Positions 55,501 through 64,000 of a stretch of 64,000 bases of DNA are shown in pieces; position 1 is the first letter of the stretch; the number at the start of each line of letters is the position of its first letter. This DNA comes from Fluoribacter gormanii (GTDB taxonomy: Bacteria; Pseudomonadota; Gammaproteobacteria; Legionellales; Legionellaceae). The notes beneath the pieces are model-generated. The model searched no databases and was not told the origin of the DNA. It was given only the letters and a program-made list of their open reading frames with translations. The DNA lies in NCBI RefSeq assembly GCF_900156395.1, contig NZ_FTNL01000014.1, positions 1 through 64,000 of the forward strand, read 5' to 3'. The position numbers were made by a program, and so were the translations under genes.

Positions 55501-55688
55501 GTCGCTTTGATATAGGTCTGGTTATTGCAACGGGCTTGTTAATCGGAACAGGATTTACTTTATTTGTAGTTCCTACCCTGTATACATACATTGCAGAAGA
55601 CCATCGCTTGAAAAAAGCTGAGCCTCAGTTTGATGAAGCAAAAATTCCTGATGTTCAAGTACCTACTCAAAAACATCAACATCCCTAA
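52590..55688 (+). CDS. RND multidrug efflux permease (HAE-1 type)
   Basis: A 1032-residue inner-membrane proton-driven pump. It starts MKFTDLFIKRPVLAMVISLL and has about 12 membrane segments, two large periplasmic loops (porter/docking domains), LAFVLAIGLVVDDAIVVVEN with the paired Asp of the proton relay in the fourth membrane segment, and ISKHGILIVDFANH in the second half. It belongs to the MexF/AcrB-like family by motifs; the substrate is unknown and need not be a drug. With the adaptor upstream it forms a two-gene efflux operon; the outer-membrane factor would be encoded elsewhere. Confidence 0.94.
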   Translation: MKFTDLFIKRPVLAMVISLLILLFGINSIYKMQIRQYPRMDNTVITIMTGYPGADADLIAGFITSPLEKAVASAEGIDYMTSSSTQGLSTITLNIKLNFDPQVAFTDVMSKVQQTLNQLPKESQQPVILKTSDSSTALMYISLDSTEMTPQQITDYATRVVQPQLQTVDGVAKAEILGGATYSMRIFLDPVKMAALGVSPSDVSMVLAKNNFLTAAGNTKGEYVAISITAKTDLNDTTQFSNLIVKSDKGSIVRLRDIGKIELGSQDYDTSVTFNGKKAVFISITPTPTANPLTVISDVRKILPSVIREFPPSLTGTIVYDATAFIRASLDEVTHTIIEAGLIVIVVIFLFLGSIRSVLIPVVTIPLSLVGVCTLMLILGYSINLLTLLAFVLAIGLVVDDAIVVVENVHRHIEEGKTPFDAALIGAREIATPVIAMTITLAAVYAPIGFMGGLTGALFKEFAFTLASAVIISGVIALTLSPMMCSRVLSKNISSGKFVHFLDNFFNKLKLKYQNALHSLLNTREIMLFFAAVVILMLPYLYTHTAAETAPDEDQGFFFVMAMIPQFATLNYIESFTKPFDEIYKSFPETENYFTVNNSSQTISGMVLKPWNQRSKSQFALKQPLQDKLSQVAGLNAFAIVPPPLPGGGGGTPVQFVIKTTNDFQSLLDVSQKLTEKAQKSGLFIYVDNSLKFNKPQIVLDINRSKASEMGLDMQAVGSSLTSALSGNYVNYFNLEGRSYQVIPQLSRPFRMTPEQLGQIYVKTMNGTMVPLSTVVTAVEKTAPNAATHFQQMNSATIQAVMMPGKTLGEGLEFLQNAANDTLPKGFSYDYGGESRQFIQEGSALIFAFVFAIIIIFLVLSAQYESFRDPLIVLISVPMSICGALIPLNLGLASINIYTQVGLITLIGLISKHGILIVDFANHLQREKNLDRRAAVEEAAGIRLRPILMTTAAMVFGVLPLLIASGAGAVSRFDIGLVIATGLLIGTGFTLFVVPTLYTYIAEDHRLKKAEPQFDEAKIPDVQVPTQKHQHP

Positions 55689-55696
55689 TATAAAAT

Positions 55697-55774
55697 GCCC
55701 GGGTGCAGCACAGCTGAACCCGGGTTTATAAATCATAGTTTCCCCGAGTTCTGCTGCCGCGAACCCAGACTACA
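55697..55774. repeat. REP-like palindrome
   Basis: GCCCGGGTGCAGCACAGCTG then AACCCGGGTTTAT on the left; CCGAGTTCTGCTGCCGCG then AACCCAGACTAC on the right. It lies between the RND pump gene and valS. Confidence 0.65.
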
Positions 55775-55881
55775 AAGCTAAAACTGTAATTTTCCAACCC
55801 CATATTATTGTTACGCTTATTGGCTCAACTTATGGTTGAATTTGTGATAACATTTCGTCTTTTATCAGTACAGGTTTAATC

Positions 55882-58647
55882 ATGGATAAAATCTATTCCC
55901 CTGAAGCAATTGAAAAAGCATGCTATAAAAATTGGGAAAATCATCACTATTTCCAGCCTCATGGTGACGGCAACAAATATTGCATTATGCTTCCTCCTCC
56001 CAATGTCACAGGTAGCCTGCATATGGGACATGGTTTTCAGCATACGATTATGGATGCTTTGACCCGTTATCATCGGATGTTAGGCCATAAAACTCTATGG
56101 CAACCTGGTACTGACCATGCTGGCATTTCAACGCAACTCGTTGTTGAGCGTCAACTTGAAGCCTCAGGAACCTCTAGAAAAGATCTTACCCGCGAACAAT
56201 TTTTAGAGCGTGTCTGGCAATGGAAAAATGAATCGGGTAATACTATAACGCAACAAATGCGACGATTGGGTGCTTCAGTAGACTGGAGCCGCGAACGGTT
56301 TACTATGGATGAAGGGTTATCAGCCGCAGTACAAAAAGTGTTCGTGCAACTCTATGATGAAGGTTTGATTTATCGTGGAACTCGTTTAGTGAACTGGGAT
56401 CCTAAATTAGGAACTGCAGTATCGGATCTTGAAGTGCTTTCTGAAGAAGAGGATGGTTTCCTCTGGCATATTCGCTACCCAGTCGTGAATTCAACCGAGT
56501 CTCTTATTGTTGCTACCACCCGACCTGAAACGATGTTGGGAGACACTGCAGTTGCCGTACATCCCGAAGATCTACGTTTTAAACATCTTATTGGACAAGA
56601 AGTTCATCTTCCACTTTGTGATCGAACAATCCCGATTATTGCAGATGAATATGTCGATAAAGAATTTGGTAGCGGTTGCGTTAAGATTACACCCGCCCAT
56701 GATTTTAATGATCATGAAGTGGGTAAGCGCCATCAGCTCCCTGTCATCAGCATCTTAACTAAAAAAGCATCTATTAATAAAAATGCTCCTTTAAAATATC
56801 AAGGAATGGATCGATTTGTAGCCCGGGAGCAAATCATTAAAGATCTGGAGACAGAGGGTCTATTAGTTAAAACAGAACCGCATAAATTAAAAGTACCTCG
56901 TGGTGAAAAATCGAATGTCATCATAGAACCCCTGTTAACCGATCAATGGTATGTCAAAACGCAACCACTCGCTGAGCCCGCAATCGCTGCAGTGAAAAAT
57001 GGTGAAATTCGCTTCATTCCAGAAACCTGGAGCAAAACCTATTTTCAATGGATGGACAACATTGAAGATTGGTGTATTAGTCGCCAATTATGGTGGGGAC
57101 ACCGTATACCTGCGTGGTATGACAGTAATGGTAATGTCTATGTAGGATATAGCGAAAATGATGTTCGTTTTAAATATAAAATTAAAGATTCAACGGTGTT
57201 AAAGCAAGATGAAGACGTTTTGGATACATGGTTTTCTTCGGCACTTTGGCCTTTTTCAACTTTGGGTTGGCCGGAACGTACTTCAGAATTAGAACAGTTC
57301 TACCCAACTTCGGTTCTGGTTACAGGTTTTGATATTATCTTTTTCTGGGTAGCTCGGATGATCATGATGGGGCTAAAATTTACCGGAAAAATTCCTTTTA
57401 AAGAAGTTTTTATTACCGGCTTAATTCGAGACAGTGAAGGGCATAAAATGTCCAAATCCAAAGGGAATGTGCTTGATCCACTGGACATTGTTGATGGAAT
57501 TGATCTCGAGTCGCTCATTACAAAACGAACTTCTAATTTAATGTTGCAATCTGTTCGGGACAACATCATAAAAAATACCCGTAAAGAATTCCCTGAAGGT
57601 ATTAGCGCCTATGGAACAGATGCCCTTCGTTTTACCTATTGCTCTCTTGCATCTACCGGCCGAAATGTACGCTTTGATATAGGACGAGTTGAAGGTTATC
57701 GTAATTTTTGTAACAAATTGTGGAATGCAGCACGTTATGTATTACTCAATACAGATGAAGAGCAAATCGATTTCGATGATGGAGCATTTCAATATACCCC
57801 AGCAGATCAGTGGATTTTATCTCGCTTGCAACACACCATAAGTAAAGTACATCATTATTTCGAAACCTATCGATTTGACTTGTTATCAAACACGATTTAC
57901 GAATTTGTCTGGCATGAGTACTGCGACTGGTATCTCGAATTATCTAAGCCCATCTTGCAAGATGAGCATGCACTGAGCGCTTTGAAACGCGGCACTCGTA
58001 AGACTTTAATTCACGTGCTCGATCAGATTCTTAAAATGTTGCATCCTTTAATGCCATTTATTACAGAAGAAATTTGGCAACGTACTACCAAGTTAACCAG
58101 TGATAACGGTTCAAGCATTATGGTAAGTACTTATCCTCAAGTGAACCATGAGTTCATTAATGATGCGATTGAAGAAGAATTAGAATGGTTAAAAGCAGCG
58201 ATTCAAGCAGTACGTACCATCCGTAGTGAAATGTCTATTTCACCTGCTAAACTTATTCCGCTTTATATTCGAAATATTACGCCAATGCTTAAAGACAGAG
58301 TGGAGAAATATCAGCACACATTAAAAGCATTGAGTAAATTAAGCCAGATCCATTATCTGGAAGCAGATGAAAAGATACCAGTCTCTGCAACTGCGGTACT
58401 TGGTGAAATTGAATTACTCATTCCAATGGCTGATTTAATTGATAAAGAAGCGGAACTGACTCGCTTAACAAGAGAGCTAGCCAAGCTAGATAAAGACATT
58501 AGTCTTGCTGAAGGTAAATTAAATAATCCTAAATTTACTGATAAAGCCCCTGCGGAAATTATTGCTAAAGAACGTGAAAAATTAGCGCAAGCACAACAGA
58601 CTAAAGATAAGCTCTTGCAACATAAAATTAGAGTTGAGTCATTGTAA
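55882..58647 (+). CDS. valS: Valyl-tRNA synthetase
   Basis: Class I synthetase that charges tRNA-Val. The signatures are HMGH at residues 47-50 (HIGH), KMSKS at 522-526, an editing domain with [14 protein letters not shown], and a C-terminal coiled coil ([20 protein letters not shown]). The length of 921 residues is normal. It is a single gene here; holC is not next to it. Confidence 0.97.
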   Translation: MDKIYSPEAIEKACYKNWENHHYFQPHGDGNKYCIMLPPPNVTGSLHMGHGFQHTIMDALTRYHRMLGHKTLWQPGTDHAGISTQLVVERQLEASGTSRKDLTREQFLERVWQWKNESGNTITQQMRRLGASVDWSRERFTMDEGLSAAVQKVFVQLYDEGLIYRGTRLVNWDPKLGTAVSDLEVLSEEEDGFLWHIRYPVVNSTESLIVATTRPETMLGDTAVAVHPEDLRFKHLIGQEVHLPLCDRTIPIIADEYVDKEFGSGCVKITPAHDFNDHEVGKRHQLPVISILTKKASINKNAPLKYQGMDRFVAREQIIKDLETEGLLVKTEPHKLKVPRGEKSNVIIEPLLTDQWYVKTQPLAEPAIAAVKNGEIRFIPETWSKTYFQWMDNIEDWCISRQLWWGHRIPAWYDSNGNVYVGYSENDVRFKYKIKDSTVLKQDEDVLDTWFSSALWPFSTLGWPERTSELEQFYPTSVLVTGFDIIFFWVARMIMMGLKFTGKIPFKEVFITGLIRDSEGHKMSKSKGNVLDPLDIVDGIDLESLITKRTSNLMLQSVRDNIIKNTRKEFPEGISAYGTDALRFTYCSLASTGRNVRFDIGRVEGYRNFCNKLWNAARYVLLNTDEEQIDFDDGAFQYTPADQWILSRLQHTISKVHHYFETYRFDLLSNTIYEFVWHEYCDWYLELSKPILQDEHALSALKRGTRKTLIHVLDQILKMLHPLMPFITEEIWQRTTKLTSDNGSSIMVSTYPQVNHEFINDAIEEELEWLKAAIQAVRTIRSEMSISPAKLIPLYIRNITPMLKDRVEKYQHTLKALSKLSQIHYLEADEKIPVSATAVLGEIELLIPMADLIDKEAELTRLTRELAKLDKDISLAEGKLNNPKFTDKAPAEIIAKEREKLAQAQQTKDKLLQHKIRVESL

Positions 58648-58671
58648 GAAATATACTCCAGCGAGTTTATG

Positions 58672-58881
58672 GTAGCCTGGGTAATGGTCCAAAAGACCGG
58701 AACCCGGGTTTCGCTTTCGCTACACTGCCATTAAGTTAAGAGTTTTTGTCATTCCCGCGTAGGCGGTAATCTATTTCTTAAAGTGGCACTGTGCCTCGCT
58801 AGAAATGGGTTCCCGCCTACGCGGGAACGACAGTTTTTTCCTTAGCTTAATGGCAGTGCCGCTTCGCCCCACCCTGGCTAC
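58672..58881. repeat. REP-like palindrome interrupted by a MITE
   Basis: The outer arms GTAGCCTGGGTAATGG (58672 on) and TTCGCCCCACCCTGGCTAC (ending 58881) are those of a REP-like element. Between them lies the element at 58723-58858. The unbroken copies in this window are about 75-85 bp; here the arms are about 210 bp apart, so an insertion is the simplest explanation. Confidence 0.75.
58723..58858. mobile_element. MITE-like element, 136 bp, with long terminal inverted repeats
   Basis: The left end CACTGCCATTAAGTTAAG then TTCCCGCGTAGGCGG (58723-58766) matches the reverse complement of the right end (58813-58858): CACTGCCATTAAGCTAAG then TTCCCGCGTAGGCGG. The arms are about 45 bp and differ at only a few sites plus a short A/T run. 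No coding capacity. It sits inside a REP-like copy. The inner TTCCCGCGTAGG arm recurs at 29964-30003. A target duplication is not clear. Confidence 0.8.
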
Positions 58882-58884
58882 AAA

Positions 58885-60894
58885 TTACGAAATTGAGCCG
58901 TTCCCATTTCCAACAACTCTATGATTGATCCACCAAGCAAGAAACAAGGTGGATATAACTCCCAAATAAACACCTATATTATCCCAACTTGCTCCTACCA
59001 GTTGCAAAGCATCAGGACTTTGAAAAATTGAAAATGGAATTGCAAGCAGAACATCCATAATAGCTGAACCAGCAACCAAACCACAGGCAATGAGCGTTCC
59101 TTTTTGTTTACGAATCACTGCCTCTTCTTTAACAGGTATTCTGCGTTTTAAACGCTTTTTAACAAACAAGGCAATCATTCCACCAATAAACAATGGAAAT
59201 GAAGAAGAAATTGGTAAATACATCCCTATAGCAACGCCTAGAATGGATAAATTCAAATAGCGTCGTAATTGAAAAAAATGATTGAGAAATATAATAATCA
59301 TAATAATTACCGAACCAATCAACATCATGGTCCATGGTAATGAGTTTCTGAAAACAGCTTCTGTAATAGCTGCCATTAAAGCGGCTGTAGGTGCAGGTAA
59401 AGATTGATTTATATCCATCCCTGCATGAGGCATTACACCAGCAATCCCATACACATTAAATAATAATTGCATTACTGGCGGAATAACCAAGGAAGAGATT
59501 ACTACTCCCAGCAACAACATTAACTGTTGTTTCCATGGAGTTGCACCAACCAGCTGCCCCACTTTGAGATCTTGGGTATTATCATTGGCAATCGCCGCAA
59601 TACCAGTTACTACAGCACCAATCATAATCGTAATTGCCTCAGCGGCCTGAATTTGTTCGGGCTTTAGAGGCAGTGGCAATAGATGATCAACCGCGACTAA
59701 TAGCAACCAGGCGGCAAAAAGCATCCCCGAAATAACGACAGAACTTCCGGGACTTGCTGTGACACCAACCATCCCTGAAAAATAGGCAGTAATTACTGAA
59801 AAAATAAAACCTATAATCAAGACATACAGAACGGCAATGAAAATTAGGGTTGGAGAATATTCATTATCCAATCCTACTGAATGTAAAGGAAGAACAAGCT
59901 GAAAAAAGAGAAACAGGATTGCAGCTAATGCACCTGTACCTATCAAGATAAAAGGCAAAGGAATGTCCTTATCAGTCCGTGGCACTTGGGCATTTATACC
60001 TTTAGATGTATATGCTTTCAGGGAAGTCCGGATACTTCTGGAAAGTGGTTTAACTAATTTTAAAAAAGTCCACACTCCAGCAAATAACATAGCACCTATT
60101 CCCAGATATCGCATTTCGCTATTCCATAAAAGAGATGCTGCTTGTTCTGCAGAGTGCTGATTTAGAAATTCAGGATAAAATTGACTGACAATAGGTAAAG
60201 CAATTAACCAGGATATCACCGCTCCTAAAAAGATACTGATTGCCATATCATGGCCAACAAGATAACCAGCACCAATCATCGTAGCAGAAAAGCCTGCACC
60301 TAGACCAAATAAAGAGCGTTTTACCACAAACCAATAATTCCAACTGTTAGCAATTACTTTAAATCCAGTTTGGAGTAATTCAATAAACGCGCCTATTCCT
60401 CCCCCAATTAATATGTCTTTGATACCTGTTTTTTCAGCGGATGATTTTAATATTTCGGCAATTGCCCGCCCCTCAGGAAATTTTAACGTTGGATCATGGA
60501 CCAAAATCCGTCGTAGGGGAATGGAAAATAATACACCCAGAACTCCACCACACACGGCAATAAAAAAATTAGTCAAATAATCAAAATGATTCCAAAAACC
60601 AATAATTATCAATGCTGGAATAGTGTAAACAATCCCACCAGCAACGGCTTCACCAGCTGAAGCCGCAGTTTGCACTGCATTATTTTCAAGAATGGTAGAG
60701 TTTTTAAAGAAACGTAAGATGCCCATGGAAATAATCGCAGCGGGTATGGACGCTGAGGTTAAAATCCCTAGTTTCAAAGCAAGATACGCATTGGACATTG
60801 CCAACAATACGGTTAGTATTATGGCAAGAATCACCACTCGAAAAGTAAGTTCAGCTACTTTTTTATCGGCAGCTATAAAAGGAGTATCAGCCAT
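58885..60894 (-). CDS. OPT-family oligopeptide transporter
   Basis: A 669-residue inner-membrane transporter with about 14-16 hydrophobic segments. It begins TPFIAADKKVAELTFRVVIL and has LKLGILTSASIPAAIISMGI, ENNAVQTAASAGEAVAGGIV and FPEGRAIAEILKSS, all characteristic of bacterial OPT proteins. The substrate is probably peptides or metal chelates. I chose the ATG at 60894, which shares its A with the upstream gene's stop (TAATG); an upstream start would lie inside that gene. It is the last gene of a four-gene unit. Confidence 0.9.
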   Translation of the reverse strand: MADTPFIAADKKVAELTFRVVILAIILTVLLAMSNAYLALKLGILTSASIPAAIISMGILRFFKNSTILENNAVQTAASAGEAVAGGIVYTIPALIIIGFWNHFDYLTNFFIAVCGGVLGVLFSIPLRRILVHDPTLKFPEGRAIAEILKSSAEKTGIKDILIGGGIGAFIELLQTGFKVIANSWNYWFVVKRSLFGLGAGFSATMIGAGYLVGHDMAISIFLGAVISWLIALPIVSQFYPEFLNQHSAEQAASLLWNSEMRYLGIGAMLFAGVWTFLKLVKPLSRSIRTSLKAYTSKGINAQVPRTDKDIPLPFILIGTGALAAILFLFFQLVLPLHSVGLDNEYSPTLIFIAVLYVLIIGFIFSVITAYFSGMVGVTASPGSSVVISGMLFAAWLLLVAVDHLLPLPLKPEQIQAAEAITIMIGAVVTGIAAIANDNTQDLKVGQLVGATPWKQQLMLLLGVVISSLVIPPVMQLLFNVYGIAGVMPHAGMDINQSLPAPTAALMAAITEAVFRNSLPWTMMLIGSVIIMIIIFLNHFFQLRRYLNLSILGVAIGMYLPISSSFPLFIGGMIALFVKKRLKRRIPVKEEAVIRKQKGTLIACGLVAGSAIMDVLLAIPFSIFQSPDALQLVGASWDNIGVYLGVISTLFLAWWINHRVVGNGNGSIS

Positions 60895-61577
60895 TAACGA
60901 CCCCAAACACTATGCTTTACTTCAGGATTAAGTAAAGAAGAAATCTGTGACAAAGGGATTTTTACTGTTTGCGGACCATAAACATATGCTGCTACCTGAT
61001 ACGTATCAAAGATAATATCTATTCCATTTGCTGAAAAAGACCAGATTTTATAATTTTTTTCTATAGGCTTAGTGCCTTCTTCGATCCATTTTTTATCTGA
61101 AAGATTTTTCTCGGTAATTTTTTTACTGCAAAAACTGGCTATAGGTTTTAAATAATTTGTTTCCGGTCGGAATAAATCAGCTAACTGAACCTGGCTTCCA
61201 TGGATGAAATTTAATACAGCTACCGTATTTGAGGGATGTGCCGCACCTCGGTGGTAAATAGAAATATTAAAAGAAACGCTCAAGGCATTTTTAGTTTTGT
61301 ATGGCAAAGAGTACGTGACATTTAAACCGGATTTTCCTGGTGCATCTGCAGGAACATCCGCATCATCAGCGATTTCTTTAAAAAAACTTCTCTTGGTTTT
61401 TTCCATGAAGTCTTGTACCACTGCATTAATACGTGGGTCACTGAATCCTTGTGGATATTTAATATCAATAATATATACAGGTGTTTCTTTTTTTATCGAT
61501 ATCGGATTTACAGCCCAAGTAGCAAATGAGCTTACGATAATACTTAAAGATAGAATTGTTTTAAGTGGCTTTAACAT
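60894..61577 (-). CDS. DUF3298/DUF4163-type exported protein
   Basis: A 227-residue periplasmic protein from the ATG at 61577, 11 bp after the hutI stop and opening a signal peptide (MLKPLKTILSLSIIVSSFAT). A longer frame to 61667 would overlap hutI. The C-terminal text IYHRGAAHPSNTVAVLNFIH, LADLFRPETNYLKPIASFC and WSFSANGIDIIFDTYQVAAY with VYGPQTVKIPLSQI is typical of the DUF3298/RsiV-like fold, a lysozyme-inhibitor-like or sensing domain. The function here is unknown. It is translationally coupled to the OPT transporter. Confidence 0.85.
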   Translation of the reverse strand: MLKPLKTILSLSIIVSSFATWAVNPISIKKETPVYIIDIKYPQGFSDPRINAVVQDFMEKTKRSFFKEIADDADVPADAPGKSGLNVTYSLPYKTKNALSVSFNISIYHRGAAHPSNTVAVLNFIHGSQVQLADLFRPETNYLKPIASFCSKKITEKNLSDKKWIEEGTKPIEKNYKIWSFSANGIDIIFDTYQVAAYVYGPQTVKIPLSQISSLLNPEVKHSVWGR

Positions 61578-61588
61578 AAATTTTTTTC

Positions 61589-62812
61589 CTAGTAAGTATC
61601 TAGTGTAGAAACCCATTCCCCAGCAACCATCATACGATGTGGTAAGGGATAGGCGAAGTAATAACAAAGAGCAGCACTGTCATTAACAGACCACCATATC
61701 AAATCAGCGTTCATACCCTCAGCAATTGTTCCCAGCTCGTTTTGCAAACCTAATGCTCTTGCTGCTTGACTGGTAACTGCAGCTAAAGCTTCAGGAACCG
61801 TTAATGAAAAGAATTGGCAGGCCATACTCATCATCAAACGTAGTGAGGTGGTTGGTGATGAACCAGGGTTACAATCGGTAGCAACAGCCATACCTACTCC
61901 AGCTCGCCGCAGGAGATCTACTGGAGGTTTTTGTTTTTCACGCAAAAAATAATATGCACCAGGAAGCAAAACAGCAACAGTATTAACCTTTGCCATAGCA
62001 GATGCCCCTTTTTCATCTAAAAACTCCAAATGATCACAAGACAAAGCACCAAACTCAGCTGCAAGCTCGCTTGCCCCGAGATTGGATAATTGCTCCGCGT
62101 GGCATTTTACAGGGAGTTTTAATGCCCGTGCGGCTGCGAAAACTTGCTCAGTTTGTTTCAGCGAAAAAGCAATAGACTCACAAAATACATCCACCGCATC
62201 TACCAAATTCTCTTCACATAATGCAGGCAGCATTTCTTGACAAAGTACATCAATATACGCTTGGCTGTTTCCTTGAAATTCAGGGCCTGTTGCATGCGCT
62301 CCAAGGAAGGTTTTTCTAACCCTTAAGCCGGCTAATTCGCCTAAACGCTTAGCTACTCTGAGCATTTTCAATTCATTAGCTAAATCCAGGCCATAACCTG
62401 ACTTAATTTCCAGTGTAGTTACACCATCAGCGCGTAAAGCAAGAATCCTTGGCAGAGATTGTTTGATCAACTCCTCTTCAGAAGCGGCTCGAGTGTGGCG
62501 TACAGTAGATAAAATTCCACCACCCGCTTTAGCAATTTCAGCATAACTGACGCCAGCCAGTTTCATTTGAAATTCAGTCGACCGATTACCCCCGTAGACC
62601 AAATGAGTATGACAATCGATAAGACCTGGAGTAATTAATTGTCCCTGACATTCTTCTTTATGCCGGGCTTCATAAAATTGCTTTGGCAATTGTGCTTGCG
62701 ACCCACACCAGACAATAAGACCATCTTTAATCGCAACAGCTTGTTGCGTTAATTGATTGCCTTGAGCATCGATAGTCGTAGCGTTTAATAATAATTTGTC
62801 GCAGACAGGCAT
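61589..62812 (-). CDS. hutI: Imidazolonepropionase
   Basis: Metal-dependent amidohydrolase that opens imidazolone-5-propionate to N-formimino-L-glutamate in histidine degradation. The metal motif is [10 protein letters not shown], with further ligands in [11 protein letters not shown] and [31 protein letters not shown] and [11 protein letters not shown] are family signatures. I chose the ATG at 62812 (MPVCDKLLL), which shares its A with the stop of the upstream SDR gene; an upstream TTG (62824) lies inside that gene. The 407-residue length is normal. hutH and hutU are not in the window. Confidence 0.94.
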   Translation of the reverse strand: MPVCDKLLLNATTIDAQGNQLTQQAVAIKDGLIVWCGSQAQLPKQFYEARHKEECQGQLITPGLIDCHTHLVYGGNRSTEFQMKLAGVSYAEIAKAGGGILSTVRHTRAASEEELIKQSLPRILALRADGVTTLEIKSGYGLDLANELKMLRVAKRLGELAGLRVRKTFLGAHATGPEFQGNSQAYIDVLCQEMLPALCEENLVDAVDVFCESIAFSLKQTEQVFAAARALKLPVKCHAEQLSNLGASELAAEFGALSCDHLEFLDEKGASAMAKVNTVAVLLPGAYYFLREKQKPPVDLLRRAGVGMAVATDCNPGSSPTTSLRLMMSMACQFFSLTVPEALAAVTSQAARALGLQNELGTIAEGMNADLIWWSVNDSAALCYYFAYPLPHRMMVAGEWVSTLDTY

Positions 62813-63573
62813 TAAAAATCCCAATGTTGAACTTGATGAGGTGGCTTAAGCCAGGCTTTATGGTGCTTGGTATCATATATATCCCATTCTTTAGACATAT
62901 AAGTCTTCTTGTCTATATCCAGCAAAAGCCAAGTCAAAAATTCAGCGACTGTCTCGGGTGAAACCAATCGATTTTCATCTTTCAACCGCTTATAAAAGCT
63001 AACCCGCTCATAATCAGGATTTTCTTTACTGCGCGCGATTGCTTGCATATTTGTGTCAATTATCCCCGGCATAACACTAGCAAAAGCAATTGAATCAGAT
63101 TCCAGCTGCCAACACTTGGTTAACATCGATAAAGCGGCTTTAGATACGCAATATGCAGCCCAGCCTCTAATCGCAAAATATGCAGCTCCAGAACCGATAT
63201 TTAAAACACGGCCATCAGTCAATTTATCATATATCAATTGTGGAAGAAAAAGGGCTGCATTCAAATTGGTATTTAATGTTTGATTCCAGTCTTTAGGGTC
63301 AATTTCCTTCATGGGAACCAATGGATTTAAAGTTCCCGCATTATTTACAAGAGCACTAATTTTATTGACATCATGCAAATTATTTTTGATTGACTCCAAA
63401 CCCTCAGGTGTTGATACATCAGCGCAAATGTATTGGATGTTTTTAGAAAAGGCGGCTGTTTCTTGCAAAGCCTTCTCTGTTCTCCCTACAACTAAAATTG
63501 ATTGCTCTCGTTTTGCCAAAGAAAAAGCTAATGATCTTCCTATCCCACTACCTCCACCGGTAATAACAATCAC
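62812..63573 (-). CDS. Short-chain dehydrogenase/reductase
   Basis: A 253-residue classical [15 protein letters not shown] (residues 5-16) binds the nucleotide, NNAGTLNP is the structural motif, and [11 protein letters not shown] holds the Tyr and Lys. The Ser is in NIGSGAAYF. An Arg after the VVGRTEKAL strand suggests NADP preference. The substrate is unknown; the family includes sepiapterin-reductase-like and benzil-reductase-like enzymes. Its stop overlaps the hutI start, and it is the first gene of the four-gene unit. Confidence 0.88.
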   Translation of the reverse strand: MIVITGGGSGIGRSLAFSLAKREQSILVVGRTEKALQETAAFSKNIQYICADVSTPEGLESIKNNLHDVNKISALVNNAGTLNPLVPMKEIDPKDWNQTLNTNLNAALFLPQLIYDKLTDGRVLNIGSGAAYFAIRGWAAYCVSKAALSMLTKCWQLESDSIAFASVMPGIIDTNMQAIARSKENPDYERVSFYKRLKDENRLVSPETVAEFLTWLLLDIDKKTYMSKEWDIYDTKHHKAWLKPPHQVQHWDF

Positions 63574-63767
63574 AATACCCTCTTACCCTTTTTTATTTAA
63601 CATGCGATAAATAATACCAGACATTGAATAAAGTTGGCATAATTTTATGCGCGCGCATTGCTGGATAAGTAAATTCTGTTAAAGATTGGACAGGAGTTAA
63701 ATCTTTTGACACGGTGCCATCATGTTATAATGAATTGAATAAATAAAATACTTGAAGGTCAATTAAA

Positions 63768-64000
63768 ATGAGAGTTCCTGTTTGCATCAGCTTCTTTCTG
63801 GGATTTATCGTGTTAAATCATTCATCGTCTGCAGCAACAATACAGTGCCCTCAGGTCATTCAAACGAATCAATCGTTACCGCACGAAATCCCCAAATGGG
63901 ATGAATTCATAAATGGTTTGAATACTGCCAATCATTTTGAACGTATCACATTTTACTCAGGACATCCTAAAGAAACTGCAAGTCTTGCACCTGATACTGA
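63768..64000 (+). CDS. Secreted protein, 5' part only
   Basis: The frame opens at ATG 63768 after TTGAAGG and runs off the right edge. A signal peptide is clear (VPVCISFFLGFIVLNHSSSA), and the mature chain begins TIQCPQVIQTNQSLPHEIPK and continues with WDEFINGLNTANHFERITFY. The 'CP-x-V' start and W near residue 49 recall the small exported STY0301-like proteins, but recognition is weak with only 77 residues visible. Confidence 0.6.
   Translation, partial: MRVPVCISFFLGFIVLNHSSSAATIQCPQVIQTNQSLPHEIPKWDEFINGLNTANHFERITFYSGHPKETASLAPDT

Noticed and set aside
63706..63731. TTGACA and TATAAT hexamers before the last gene
   Set aside because: Both hexamers are perfect, but the spacer is only 14 bp, too short for a standard sigma-70 promoter; noted but not called.
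1..64000. CRISPR arrays, tRNA or rRNA genes
   Set aside because: The gaps were read for regular direct repeats with spacers and for tRNA T-loops (GGTTCGAATC-like); only isolated palindromes and the ATTCGA-containing dispersed repeats were found, which do not fold as tRNA by eye.

Overview
The window looks like chromosomal DNA of a Legionella-type gammaproteobacterium, probably not L. pneumophila itself. This rests on moderately AT-rich coding DNA, gammaproteobacterial housekeeping gene orders, a lone type II secretion gspC/lspC gene, an RT0821/Lpp0805-type surface lipoprotein, a flgA-flgM-flgN block with recognisable sigma-54 and sigma-28 promoters, several small secreted proteins of the kind common in Legionella, and several proteins with traits of Dot/Icm effectors (IQ motif, C80-protease-like core, acidic C-terminal tails). 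The genus is inferred from gene content and remembered protein families; no search was run.

Layout. 1-2.8 kb: end of a GIY-YIG protein, a minimal M50 protease, pdxB and a small secreted protein. 2.9-8.2 kb (minus): a truncated division and cell-wall (dcw) operon mraZ-rsmH-ftsL-ftsI-murE with MraZ boxes and REP-like repeats between genes. 8.5-10.6 kb (minus): coaX, an L,D-transpeptidase lipoprotein and a cytochrome c5. 10.7-12.3 kb: flgA, flgM, flgN. 12.4-22.6 kb: accessory and housekeeping genes mixed: a C80-like protein, a dehydrogenase, a cysteine hydrolase, an HtrA protease, an unknown gene pair, mutY, an 837-residue IQ-motif protein, a Sel1 lipoprotein and lspC. 22.9-36 kb: a trans-sulfuration enzyme, dapD, dapE, a surface lipoprotein, alr, dnaB, a DUF2147 protein, a SWIM-SNF2 helicase and nadE. 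35.9-38.5 kb: an effector-like protein and an outer-membrane barrel.

38.6-44.7 kb is the most unusual part. Two precursor peptides with nearly identical leaders and Cys/Ser/Thr-rich cores sit directly upstream of a 923-residue LanKC/LanL-type lanthipeptide synthetase (lyase, kinase and cyclase), followed by a VOC protein. One precursor carries three nearly identical 23-residue cores with a Cys at every fourth position. A beta-lactamase-fold serine hydrolase lies upstream on the same strand. No transporter or dedicated leader peptidase is present. The block is bracketed by two copies of one inverted repeat, and a possible IS110-type transposase remnant lies at one edge, which suggests an acquired ribosomally synthesised peptide (RiPP) cassette.

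44.7-49.6 kb (minus): glyA-nrdR-nusB-thiL-pgpA-AI-2E transporter, lacking the riboflavin genes found between nrdR and nusB in E. coli. 49.6-51 kb: small exported proteins. 51.2-55.7 kb: an RND efflux adaptor and pump. Then valS, and on the minus strand a four-gene unit SDR-hutI-DUF3298-OPT transporter whose genes overlap or nearly abut. The right edge cuts a secreted-protein gene. Intergenic regions hold about a dozen copies of a REP-like palindrome and two short MITE-like elements of about 136 bp, one of them inserted inside a REP copy. No tRNA, rRNA, CRISPR array or intact insertion sequence was seen.
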